From Brevibacillus brevis (lineage in GTDB: Bacteria > Bacillota > Bacilli > Brevibacillales > Brevibacillaceae), in assembly GCF_022026395.1 (NCBI RefSeq), contig NZ_CP041767.1, positions 5,104,501 to 5,168,500 on the forward strand: a stretch of 64,000 bases of DNA, given 5' to 3'. Made by a program: the position numbers and the translations under genes. Positions 52,087-59,438 of this stretch are shown here, in pieces. Below the pieces are notes generated by a model. The model saw nothing but the letters and a program-made list of their open reading frames with translations, did no database searches and had not been told where the DNA came from. Within the stretch, counting starts at the first letter, position 1, and each line of letters opens with the position of its first letter.

Positions 52087-52125
52087 GTTATGAATACTCC
52101 CTTCTGCGTTTAGATTATCTTTTCC

Positions 52126-52165
52126 GGACTGTTTAGTCAAGATTTTTTTCGGATCGTTTAGTCAA
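52126..52165. promoter_or_regulatory. Tandem repeat in the tetR-like promoter
   Basis: GGACTGTTTAGTCAA (52126-52140) and GGATCGTTTAGTCAA (52151-52165), 25 bp apart. The GACT...AGTC symmetry of the first box resembles the AGATCGATCAGTCTA boxes downstream. Likely autoregulatory sites. Confidence 0.5.
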
Positions 52166-52205
52166 AAATATTTATTGTTGTATTCCTTCGCCAATAGCCT
52201 CGTGG

Positions 52206-52380
52206 GAAGAAGCGAATTTCCAGTCCAAGCGCCTCTGGAACCCGACCTAGCTTCGAAAAAATGGCGGGGAATTTCAGCTTCACCTATGAACTACTTCATT
52301 GAAACTTCTACGTTTGAAGCGCTCCCGCCATTTTTTCCGGAGCGGACAGTTGGCCCATGAGGGGCGTAGGCCGAGCCACT
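52206..52380. repeat. Dispersed repeat family A, copy 3 (right arm deleted)
   Basis: Left outer arm GAAGAAGCGAATTTCCAGTC (52206-52225), inner arms ATGGCGGG...CCCGCCAT and a centre almost identical to copy 1 (11595-11649). After GGGGCGTAGGCCGA it jumps straight to GCCACTTAATAAA, so the outer right arm is lost; the same GCCACTT sequence flanks copy 2. It lies in the ~310-bp gap between tetR and ctaF, which holds no other gene. Confidence 0.75.
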
Positions 52381-52395
52381 TAATAAAACAAATAC

Positions 52396-52432
52396 ACAAA
52401 AAAAGAGGACAGACCCAATGTCTGTCCTCTTC
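52396..52432 (-). terminator. Terminator of ctaCDEF
   Basis: Perfect 11-bp stem AGAGGACAGAC...GTCTGTCCTCT followed by a run of seven U on the minus strand. Confidence 0.9.
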
Positions 52433-52447
52433 TATTCGCTCCACTTC

Positions 52448-52765
52448 CTAGATCCAAACCCAGAAAATAAAGACGAAAATTGCTAACAGGATTACGAATA
52501 ACCCTGCGAAAATACTGATCCGTGCAAACTCATGACCTTTTTGATCCATGTGCATCCAGACATACAGCTGGAAGAACGCTTGAACAAAGGCCAGTGCTAC
52601 GATGAATGGTACGGTAAAACCTGATGGAATTGCTTCATACGCCACAGCAATGAATGCCAGTGCGGTCAATACGAGAGATCCGATGAAAGCAACAAGGTGT
52701 CTTTTCGGACCCTCGTGCTTCACTTTCGGTTTGCGTACCTCTTCATTATGAGCTTGTGCTCCCAT
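52448..52765 (-). CDS. ctaF: Cytochrome caa3 oxidase subunit IV
   Basis: 105 residues with three membrane segments after a basic, His-containing N-terminus. The segment FVQAFFQLYVWMHMDQKGHEFARISIFAG (part: FFQLYVWMHMDQKGHE) is typical of COX4 bacterial subunits. Subunit IV stabilises the oxidase. It begins three bases after the ctaE stop, and a terminator follows. Confidence 0.93.
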   Translation of the reverse strand: MGAQAHNEEVRKPKVKHEGPKRHLVAFIGSLVLTALAFIAVAYEAIPSGFTVPFIVALAFVQAFFQLYVWMHMDQKGHEFARISIFAGLFVILLAIFVFIFWVWI

Positions 52766-52768
52766 AGA

Positions 52769-53395
52769 TTATCCCACCTTTCCACCGATCATACCCATGA
52801 GATATACCACGGTAAAGATGAATACCCATACAACGTCGATAAAGTGCCAGTACAGACATGCCAGGTAGAACTTCGGTGCAGTTACTACCGTCAGGCCCTT
52901 TTTCGTCGCAGATAGTTGTAAAAGGGTGATCCAGCAAATCCCGAACGCTACGTGAGCTCCGTGGAATCCAACCAATGTGTAGAAGGCAGATGCAAATGCA
53001 CTCGTTGACATTTTCAATCCTTCATTCACATAGTGTACGAACTCGTAAATCTCCAAAGCAAGGAAGCCGAGACCGAGTATTACTGTGATAGTCAGCCATA
53101 GCTGAATCTTCTTGAGGTCTTTCTTGTGCAGGGCCAGTGTTGCCATAACACTTGTCATCGAGCTGGTAAGCAAGAGAAGTGTGGCCACTGCAACGAGATT
53201 CATGTCAAACAACGCTTGGGACGTTGGTCCACCATTTGCTTGATCACGAAGAGCGATAAATGTTGCAAACAAGGAACCGAAGAGAACTGTCTCTCCACCG
53301 AGGAAGAGCCAGAAGCCAAGAACCTTATTCTTACCTTCAAGGGTGGCTTTTTCCGGTTCGTCAGGCAATACTGCATGTGCGTGATGGTTAGCCAT
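52769..53395 (-). CDS. ctaE: Cytochrome caa3 oxidase subunit III
   Basis: 208 residues, five or so membrane segments, the short Bacillus form of subunit III. Family segments are LGFWLFLGGETVLFGSLFATF, FHGAHVAFGICWI and YWHFIDVVWVFIFTVVYL. It has no redox centre; it keeps proton uptake and turnover stable. The ctaD stop and its ATG share one base (53395). Confidence 0.95.
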   Translation of the reverse strand: MANHHAHAVLPDEPEKATLEGKNKVLGFWLFLGGETVLFGSLFATFIALRDQANGGPTSQALFDMNLVAVATLLLLTSSMTSVMATLALHKKDLKKIQLWLTITVILGLGFLALEIYEFVHYVNEGLKMSTSAFASAFYTLVGFHGAHVAFGICWITLLQLSATKKGLTVVTAPKFYLACLYWHFIDVVWVFIFTVVYLMGMIGGKVG

Positions 53396-55239
53396 TAAGC
53401 CTTTACCCCTTTCTCTTCGAGTTCATCTTCATGAATGTGATAACCTGGATCGTCTTTCACTGAACGGGTAAACATGCAAGCGAATGTAGCGAGCACTCCA
53501 ATTACTACGACCACATAGTTGTGGTAGATAAAGCCATAGCCTGCCACGAACAATCCGAGAGACATCAGGAATGGCAAGAACGAAGGCGATGGCATATGAA
53601 TGTCGCCAATTGGCTCTGCAGGCGTCATGCCTTTGTTACCAGCCATTTTCTCGACCCACAACGCATCCAAACCGCGAACGAGAGGCGTTTGAACGAAGTT
53701 GTACTCCGGCGGCGGCGAAGGAATCGCCCATTCGAGAGAACGTCCATCCCATGGATCGGCAGGAGCGCGTTTTGAGCTTTTCGCTGCGACGACTACGTTG
53801 ATCAAGAATAGGATGGTACCGATCGTCATACCAAATGCACCAATCGTACTGATAAAGTTCCCCATATCCAGGTTCTGATCTTTGAGGTAAGTAAAGACGC
53901 GGCGCGGCATCCCCATCAGACCCAGGAAGTGTTGCGGGAAGAAGGTAAGGTGGAAACCAATGAAAAACGTCCAGAAGTTCCATTTACCGATTGTTTCGTT
54001 CAGCATTTTACCGAACATTTTCGGCCACCAGTAGTAAAGACCAGAGAAGAGACCGAATACGAGACCCCCTACGATTACGTAGTGGAAGTGAGCAACTACG
54101 AAATAACTGTCATGGTATTGGTAGTCAGCCGGCGGAACCGCAAGCATAACCCCTGTCATACCACCGATTGTAAACGTTGGGATAAATCCTACTGCAAACA
54201 GGTTTGCGGTAGGGAAGCGGATTTGACCGCCCCACATGGTCAACAGCCAGTTAAAGATTTTGATACCTGTAGGCACAGCAATCAACATGGTTGCAAGTCC
54301 AAACAGCGTGTTGGCAATTGCACCCAAACCTGTTGTGAACATGTGGTGAGCCCACACCATGAAGCCCAAGAAACCGATCAGCGCAGTTGCAAATACCATG
54401 GAGCTGTAACCAAACAGACGCTTTCTTGAGAATGTAGAAACTACTTCAGAAATGATACCGAATGCCGGGAGAATCAAAATGTATACTTCGGGGTGACCGA
54501 AGATCCAGAACAAGTGCTCCCAGATAACAACGTTACCACCTGCGTCAGGGTTGAAAAAGTTTCCGCCGAACAAGCGGTCAAACATCAACAGAACCAAACC
54601 AACCGTAATCGCAGGGAATGCAAAGAGGATCAAACCGGATGTAATAAAGGACGCCCAGGTGAACATTGGCATACGCATGAATGTCATACCTGGAGCACGC
54701 ATGTTGATGATGGTAACCAGGAAGTTAATACCACCAATCAGCGTTCCAAGACCGGCAATTTGCAAACCGAGCACGTAGAAGTCTACGCCTCTTCCACTGT
54801 ATTGATTCAAAGCCAAAGTTGTATACGATGTCCAACCAGCATCAGGTGCGCCACCCAAGAACCAGCTTGTGTTCAGTAGCACTCCCCCGAAGAAAAATAG
54901 CCAGAATCCGAGTGCGTTAACAAACGGGAATGCTACGTCGCGTGCACCGATTTGAAGGGGAACAATCGCATTCATCAAAGCAAAAATGATCGGCATAACC
55001 GCCAAGAAAATCATCGTAGTGCCGTGCATCGTAATTAATTCGTTAAACGTCTTGGCACCAACGAATTCAATCTCTGGGTACATCAACTGCAAACGAATCA
55101 GCAGGGCTTCCAAACCACCGGCCAAGAAGAAAATCCCACCAGCAATCAGATACAGGATCGCAATCTTCTTATGGTCCACTGTCGTAAGATAATCCCACAG
55201 CCCCGAGCGATTTGGTGCATGAGAAGCATGTGCAGACAC
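53395..55239 (-). CDS. ctaD: Cytochrome caa3 oxidase subunit I
   Basis: 614 residues, twelve or more membrane segments. Heme and copper ligands are visible: TMHGTTMIFL (heme a), WEHLFWIFGHPEVYILILPAFG with the cross-linked His-Tyr, WAHHMFTTGL (CuB pair), and VAHFHYVIVGG (heme a3 and a). The K-channel Tyr and the D-channel region are present. It reduces oxygen to water and pumps protons. It follows ctaC by 71 bases. The hydrophilic C-terminal extension (about 560-614) is as in Bacillus CtaD. Confidence 0.97.
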   Translation of the reverse strand: MSAHASHAPNRSGLWDYLTTVDHKKIAILYLIAGGIFFLAGGLEALLIRLQLMYPEIEFVGAKTFNELITMHGTTMIFLAVMPIIFALMNAIVPLQIGARDVAFPFVNALGFWLFFFGGVLLNTSWFLGGAPDAGWTSYTTLALNQYSGRGVDFYVLGLQIAGLGTLIGGINFLVTIINMRAPGMTFMRMPMFTWASFITSGLILFAFPAITVGLVLLMFDRLFGGNFFNPDAGGNVVIWEHLFWIFGHPEVYILILPAFGIISEVVSTFSRKRLFGYSSMVFATALIGFLGFMVWAHHMFTTGLGAIANTLFGLATMLIAVPTGIKIFNWLLTMWGGQIRFPTANLFAVGFIPTFTIGGMTGVMLAVPPADYQYHDSYFVVAHFHYVIVGGLVFGLFSGLYYWWPKMFGKMLNETIGKWNFWTFFIGFHLTFFPQHFLGLMGMPRRVFTYLKDQNLDMGNFISTIGAFGMTIGTILFLINVVVAAKSSKRAPADPWDGRSLEWAIPSPPPEYNFVQTPLVRGLDALWVEKMAGNKGMTPAEPIGDIHMPSPSFLPFLMSLGLFVAGYGFIYHNYVVVVIGVLATFACMFTRSVKDDPGYHIHEDELEEKGVKA

Positions 55240-55310
55240 GGGTTTACCTCCTTTTTAAGCGTCACTGCCTATGACGATTGTCAATGCAATAAGTTTTATG
55301 AGGTTTTACT

Positions 55311-56339
55311 TTACTTTTTCTCGCTTACGCTCAATGTCTCCATGTACTCAACAAGCGCTTTCACTTGGGTGTCATCGAGGTTGAGGTTAGGCATTTTGTT
55401 GCCCGGCTTGATTTTTTGCGGATCTTTCAGCCACTCTGCAATGTTTTCCGGCGTATGTGCTTTGATACCTGCTACACGTTCGCGATCTGCAAAGTTAGTC
55501 AGGTTTGGCCCCATCTTACCGCCTTTACCTGCCACAGCGTGACATCCCAAACAGCTCTTATCGAAGATTTGTTGACCTTCTGCAGCCAGTGGAGAAGTTG
55601 CTGTTACAGGTTCTTTTGCCTGAACACCCTTCATGTTAGCTACCCAAGTGTCAAAATCTGCTTGTTCCATTACTTCTACCTTGAAGTCCATCAAGGCATG
55701 GGATGCTCCACAGAGCTCCGCACATTTACCGTAGTAAATGCCTGCTTTGTCTGCCTGCAACCACATTTTGTTTTCTTGCCCTGGGTTCGTATCGATTTTA
55801 CCGCCCAATGCAGGAATCCAGAATGCGTGCTTAACATCAGACGCTGATAATACGAATTGAATCTTTTTGCCAACTGGCAATACCAAGTCTTGTGCAGTCG
55901 CTACTCCAAGATCAGGATACTCGAATTCCCACCAGAATTGGTGAGCAGTAACCTTTACTTGAACTGCTTCCTCTTTTGGGTACTCCTTGTGCAGTGCGAA
56001 ACCGGTAGTAACAGTCGGAATCGCCATGATGATAAGGAGCAAGAAAGGAATTACCGTCCAAAGAATTTCAAGTGCATGATTTCCTTCGACCTGCTTAGGA
56101 ATGCCTTGCTGTCCGGGACGCTTACGATAACGGATAAGGACGTACGTAAAGATCGTCATAACGACAATGAAGACGCCGATCATGATAGCGGAGGACAGCT
56201 TCATCAGGTCAAACTGCATAGCAGCTACCGGACCAGAGGGCTTGAGCGCTGAGAGCTCATCTTTGCCACACCCGGTTAACACTAGCGCCAGCAGAGCAAA
56301 CAGGGAAAACTGACGCCAATACTGTTGCCAACCCTTCAT
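55311..56339 (-). CDS. ctaC: Cytochrome caa3 oxidase subunit II with fused cytochrome c
   Basis: 342 residues. Lipoprotein signal with lipobox LTGC (Cys about 24), two membrane segments, then the CuA cupredoxin domain (KCAELCGASHALMDFKVEVM carries the Cys-x3-Cys-x3-His set). A C-terminal cytochrome c domain binds heme through CLGCHAV (about 258), with the Met ligand near KPGNKMPNL. This fusion defines caa3 oxidases. It is the first gene of ctaCDEF. The ribosome site is GAGGGG nine bases before the ATG. Confidence 0.97.
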   Translation of the reverse strand: MKGWQQYWRQFSLFALLALVLTGCGKDELSALKPSGPVAAMQFDLMKLSSAIMIGVFIVVMTIFTYVLIRYRKRPGQQGIPKQVEGNHALEILWTVIPFLLLIIMAIPTVTTGFALHKEYPKEEAVQVKVTAHQFWWEFEYPDLGVATAQDLVLPVGKKIQFVLSASDVKHAFWIPALGGKIDTNPGQENKMWLQADKAGIYYGKCAELCGASHALMDFKVEVMEQADFDTWVANMKGVQAKEPVTATSPLAAEGQQIFDKSCLGCHAVAGKGGKMGPNLTNFADRERVAGIKAHTPENIAEWLKDPQKIKPGNKMPNLNLDDTQVKALVEYMETLSVSEKK

Positions 56340-56675
56340 ACCAATGAACCCCTCTTTCTTCGTGTTGGTAACGTTCTAGCCACGCCTACAACTAGAAGTT
56401 TTCGTACTTTTCTATCTGCTTGAAGAAATCGCATACAATACCATTTACAACTATAATGCCCAAACTTGAAAGGTATTAGCAGCCATTCCAGAAACAAACA
56501 GGAAAGTAAGGGGCAGTATTGCACACTTCTACCCAAGCGTGGTAACCATTTAAGTATACATAAATTTTCCTTAATACAAAGGCTATTTGTTATGATTTTG
56601 TTAACAAATTTATGAACAATTTTGTGAACATTGCAGTTAAATTATGACAACACATACAATTAAAAGGAGAATTCC
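56340..56675. other. Divergent regulatory region between ctaC and the SDR gene
   Basis: 336 bp, no gene. The ctaC side holds a possible minus-strand promoter (TTGGGC, 17 bp, TATTGT, near 56430-56465). The SDR side is AT-rich and carries four tandem boxes, listed separately. It is long for a simple promoter pair. Confidence 0.5.
56586..56629 (+). promoter_or_regulatory. Four helically phased TTTGTGAAC-like boxes
   Basis: TTTGTTATG (56586), TTTGTTAAC (56597), TTTATGAAC (56609) and TTTGTGAAC (56621), start-to-start 11, 12 and 12 bp, all in the same orientation. The last differs from the ResD box TTTGTGAAT by one base. The TTAACA/TGAACA/TGAACA ends also resemble PhoP boxes with 11-12 bp spacing. 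Tandem same-face boxes are how OmpR-type regulators bind. They lie 47 bp before the SDR start and about 250 bp before ctaC. Confidence 0.5.
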
Positions 56676-57512
56676 ATGCAAAAAAGACCAATTGCACTAG
56701 TCACTGGTACCTCAAGTGGCTTTGGTAAGCACGCATCAGTCGCTTTAGTCAAGGCTGGTTTTCAGGTAATTGCTGCTATGCGTGATCTCACAAAAAGAGA
56801 CCCTCTTGACAAATTGGCAAGCTTGCTAATAGAGCCTGATCATCTGGAAGTCATTTCCCTTGATGTTACGCATCCGGAACAAATTCAGGATGCAATCACC
56901 TCCATCATTGCACGGCATGGGCGCATTGATCTGTTGGTGAACAATGCTGGTTACGCGTTGGGCGGCTTTGCTGAGGAAGTCTCTTCCGAACAATGGCGCA
57001 AACAGTTTGATGTAAATGTATTCGGGCTGATCGAGGTCACTCGGGCAGTCTTGCCTTACATGCGGCAGCAACAAGCTGGGCGTATTATTAACGTAAGCAG
57101 CATCAGTGGCCGATTTGGTTTCCCCGGTCTCTCGCCCTATGCCGCATCCAAGCATGCAGTCGAAGGCTTCAGTGAATCGCTTCGCCTTGAAATGCTGCCC
57201 TTTCAAGTCCAAGTTGTCCTTGTTGAGCCCGGCTCATTTCGTACAGCAATCTGGGAGAAAGGAATGCAAGACCAACAGCTTGATGAAGACTCTCCTTACG
57301 CCTCCCAAATGAAACAACTGATGCGTCACGTAGAATCAATCATAGAAAAGGCACCTGCTCCCGACGCAGTCATTTCAACGATCGTCCATGCAGCCACCAC
57401 TCCCAACCCGCGATTTCGCTACCCGGTTGGCCGGGGCGTGGCACTTACGATCGCCGCAAAAAATTGGCTTCCGTGGTCATGGATTGAGCGAATCGTGACA
57501 AAGCGATCATAA
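56676..57512 (+). CDS. Short-chain dehydrogenase/reductase
   Basis: 278 residues, classical SDR. The cofactor motif is TGTSSGFGKHA (TGxxxGxG, about 10-20), NNAGYALGG follows, and the catalytic set is Ser in INVSSISGRFG with YAASK (about 155). The C-terminal half is typical of the retinol/17-beta-hydroxysteroid-dehydrogenase-like SDRs. An Arg in AAMRDL after strand 2 suggests NADP(H). AAAGGAGA precedes the ATG. It is monocistronic and divergent from the oxidase operon. Substrate unknown. Confidence 0.9.
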   Translation: MQKRPIALVTGTSSGFGKHASVALVKAGFQVIAAMRDLTKRDPLDKLASLLIEPDHLEVISLDVTHPEQIQDAITSIIARHGRIDLLVNNAGYALGGFAEEVSSEQWRKQFDVNVFGLIEVTRAVLPYMRQQQAGRIINVSSISGRFGFPGLSPYAASKHAVEGFSESLRLEMLPFQVQVVLVEPGSFRTAIWEKGMQDQQLDEDSPYASQMKQLMRHVESIIEKAPAPDAVISTIVHAATTPNPRFRYPVGRGVALTIAAKNWLPWSWIERIVTKRS

Positions 57513-57529
57513 TGATTTTTTCATAAACA

Positions 57530-57554
57530 AAACACACCCCCAAGGAGTGTGTTT
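57530..57554. terminator. Bidirectional hairpin between the SDR and DUF2512 genes
   Basis: AAACACAC-CCCCAAGGA-GTGTGTTT, in the gap between convergent genes; the minus-strand side has the better T-rich tail. Confidence 0.7.
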
Positions 57555-57567
57555 GCACGTTAAACAA

Positions 57568-57918
57568 CTATACACTTTCCGTTCGTCCTGTGCGTATCAG
57601 CCAAACATGCTGGATATATTCTGCTACGCCATAAAATATCGCAACAAACCCGGCCCCGATTGCAGCGATTTGAGCCGTCGGGAAAAACACAATACTTCCA
57701 TAAACGATCAAAAAGCCGATAATCAAGTCAAACATCGTCGTAAGCCAAAGACTCCCTGCCGTAAGGATCGCCCTATCCAAAAAATATCCGGCGACTGCCA
57801 AGACAAATCCGACTCCAACAGACTGATATAGATTAGCGAAATTCACTTCTGGAAAGAGAGCATCTGCCAAAACGACCAACAACGGACTAACGAGGAGCTT
57901 CATCAAAAGACCGTCCAC
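57568..57918 (-). CDS. DUF2512 (YndM-like) membrane protein
   Basis: 116 residues with four predicted membrane segments (about 5-25, 32-50, 57-75, 82-102). NLYQSVGVGFVLAVAGYFLDR and GSLWLTTMFDLIIGFLIVYG (quoted in part) match the DUF2512 family, which is common in spore formers and of unknown function; some members are in sporulation regulons. It lies near germination genes, but the 274-bp gap and its own terminator argue for a separate unit. Confidence 0.85.
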   Translation of the reverse strand: MDGLLMKLLVSPLLVVLADALFPEVNFANLYQSVGVGFVLAVAGYFLDRAILTAGSLWLTTMFDLIIGFLIVYGSIVFFPTAQIAAIGAGFVAIFYGVAEYIQHVWLIRTGRTESV

Positions 57919-57965
57919 GTCTATTTACTCTCCTTTACTGGGGGTGTACTCAGTATGCCCCTTGT

Positions 57966-58193
57966 TTACTTTAGCCATGTCATGACACCGTCGTATACAG
58001 GCTTGTAAACCATTTCCACCCAATATACAGGATTGGGGACAACCCCTTTCTCGGCTCCTGCGTACAAGCCAACACTGATGACAAGCAACCCGAGAAAGAC
58101 AGCAATCTCTTTGCGCTGCCGCTTCCGAATCAATCGGGGCAGCTCATATGCACAAACCATTATAGATACAACGATGACAGCAAATGTCGACAT
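57966..58193 (-). CDS. Small two-segment membrane protein in the ger locus
   Basis: 75 residues from the ATG at 58193 (GAGGGAG five bases upstream). Two hydrophobic segments, STFAVIVVSIMVCAYELP and EIAVFLGLLVISVGLYAG, are split by a basic loop (RLIRKRQRKE), with a soluble aromatic tail (YWVEMVYKPVYDGVMTWL). It follows the gerC-like gene by 28 bases, in the slot where a B subunit would be expected. I do not recognise a named family. A link to the GerA-GerC proteins is inferred from position only. Confidence 0.7.
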   Translation of the reverse strand: MSTFAVIVVSIMVCAYELPRLIRKRQRKEIAVFLGLLVISVGLYAGAEKGVVPNPVYWVEMVYKPVYDGVMTWLK

Positions 58194-58221
58194 ACAAACT
58201 CCCTCTGCCCCTGTCACACAA

Positions 58222-59403
58222 TCACTTTTCTTCAAAGGCATTATTGATGGTTCCTAAACGTCTGATTTTCACATCAGCAACCACATGTACAGGCAGCTTG
58301 GCAAATTCCTTTTCCCAATTCGCCCCTATCTTCTTCCATACTTTCGGGTACGTTCGATGAATCGCTTCTCCGAATCCATATATGTCTACTCCATGCTTCT
58401 TGGCATTGGCAATTGCTTTTGTCGCCAATGCTTCCATTGATTTTTCCGCCTCTTTTTCCAGCTCCTTGATCGTATTCTCCTCTGTCAGATCGAGCTTGCA
58501 TTGCACTTCACCAATATCATTTTCCAAACCGATATGAACGATGACTTCAGGCGCGCCATTTTTCATGGTAGCCTCGATTTTTGCGTCAGCGTGCATGACT
58601 TCCATTGTCAAGAGCCCTCCCCCCTTGCAAGGCATACTTCCGACGGTGCTTTTTACTTTGCCTGTAATGTAACTATAGGCTTTGCTGTCCGCTTCACTCA
58701 GCCAGTTGATCATCTTGTCCCCCCGGAAAGTAGCCAATGTCGTATATTGAAGAAGCACGGGGGTATCTATTTGCTCGACATTCTTCCGTTGGTCACCCTC
58801 CCTTGCAGATCCGGTTAGTCGCACGCCTGTTAACACCGCTTGTTTCCCTTTGATGGTAAAGTCAGTAATTAATTGATCCATCGTAACCGCTGCGGTTGGT
58901 GCCCATACTTTGGAGGATGTCTCCAAAGAAGCAAACATTTCTGTAGAAGGGATTTGCTCAAGCGGTGTGATCACTCTCAGGATGTTGCGTGCCGTCGTTC
59001 CTCTGGCGATGGCAATATAAAAGTCAGTCCGAAATTCATGGTCTCGCGAGACAAAATCGACGACAGGAGCGATCCCTTCTCTCGCGACCTCCTCGCCAAA
59101 TATGAGCATCCGCGTGTGAGCCATATAAATTTTCCGGGGAGAGATCGTAGTCATTTTCCGCACAGCCTCAAAAATCGTTGGAGCATTCATGGTAAAGAGT
59201 GTAACAGGCGCACGTCCAGGCTTTCCCTTGTTGGCCGCGACCTCTGCAGGGTCTACTACTTGAACCGAAACTTGATAGCCTCCTTGCACTTTATCAATGC
59301 CGATCCCAACCGCAATCGCCAAATCGTTCAGTTCTTTTCGATCCCAACAACCAGCTAGGATAATAACGAGCACGATGCAGAGAAGAACTTTTATCCCTTT
59401 CAC
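58222..59403 (-). CDS. GerC-family spore germination lipoprotein
   Basis: 393 residues. Lipoprotein signal with lipobox LAGC (Cys about 19), followed at once by the Ger(x)C signature WDRKELNDLAIAVGIGIDK. Other family features are MTTISPRKIYMAHTRMLIFGEE and FRTDFYIAIARG. It is a soluble, membrane-anchored subunit of nutrient germinant receptors. It starts 35 bases after the gerA-like gene. Length is normal. Confidence 0.94.
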   Translation of the reverse strand: MKGIKVLLCIVLVIILAGCWDRKELNDLAIAVGIGIDKVQGGYQVSVQVVDPAEVAANKGKPGRAPVTLFTMNAPTIFEAVRKMTTISPRKIYMAHTRMLIFGEEVAREGIAPVVDFVSRDHEFRTDFYIAIARGTTARNILRVITPLEQIPSTEMFASLETSSKVWAPTAAVTMDQLITDFTIKGKQAVLTGVRLTGSAREGDQRKNVEQIDTPVLLQYTTLATFRGDKMINWLSEADSKAYSYITGKVKSTVGSMPCKGGGLLTMEVMHADAKIEATMKNGAPEVIVHIGLENDIGEVQCKLDLTEENTIKELEKEAEKSMEALATKAIANAKKHGVDIYGFGEAIHRTYPKVWKKIGANWEKEFAKLPVHVVADVKIRRLGTINNAFEEK

Positions 59404-59438
59404 TGGTGCCCACTCCTTTCCATGCTGTGGAAAACCTC

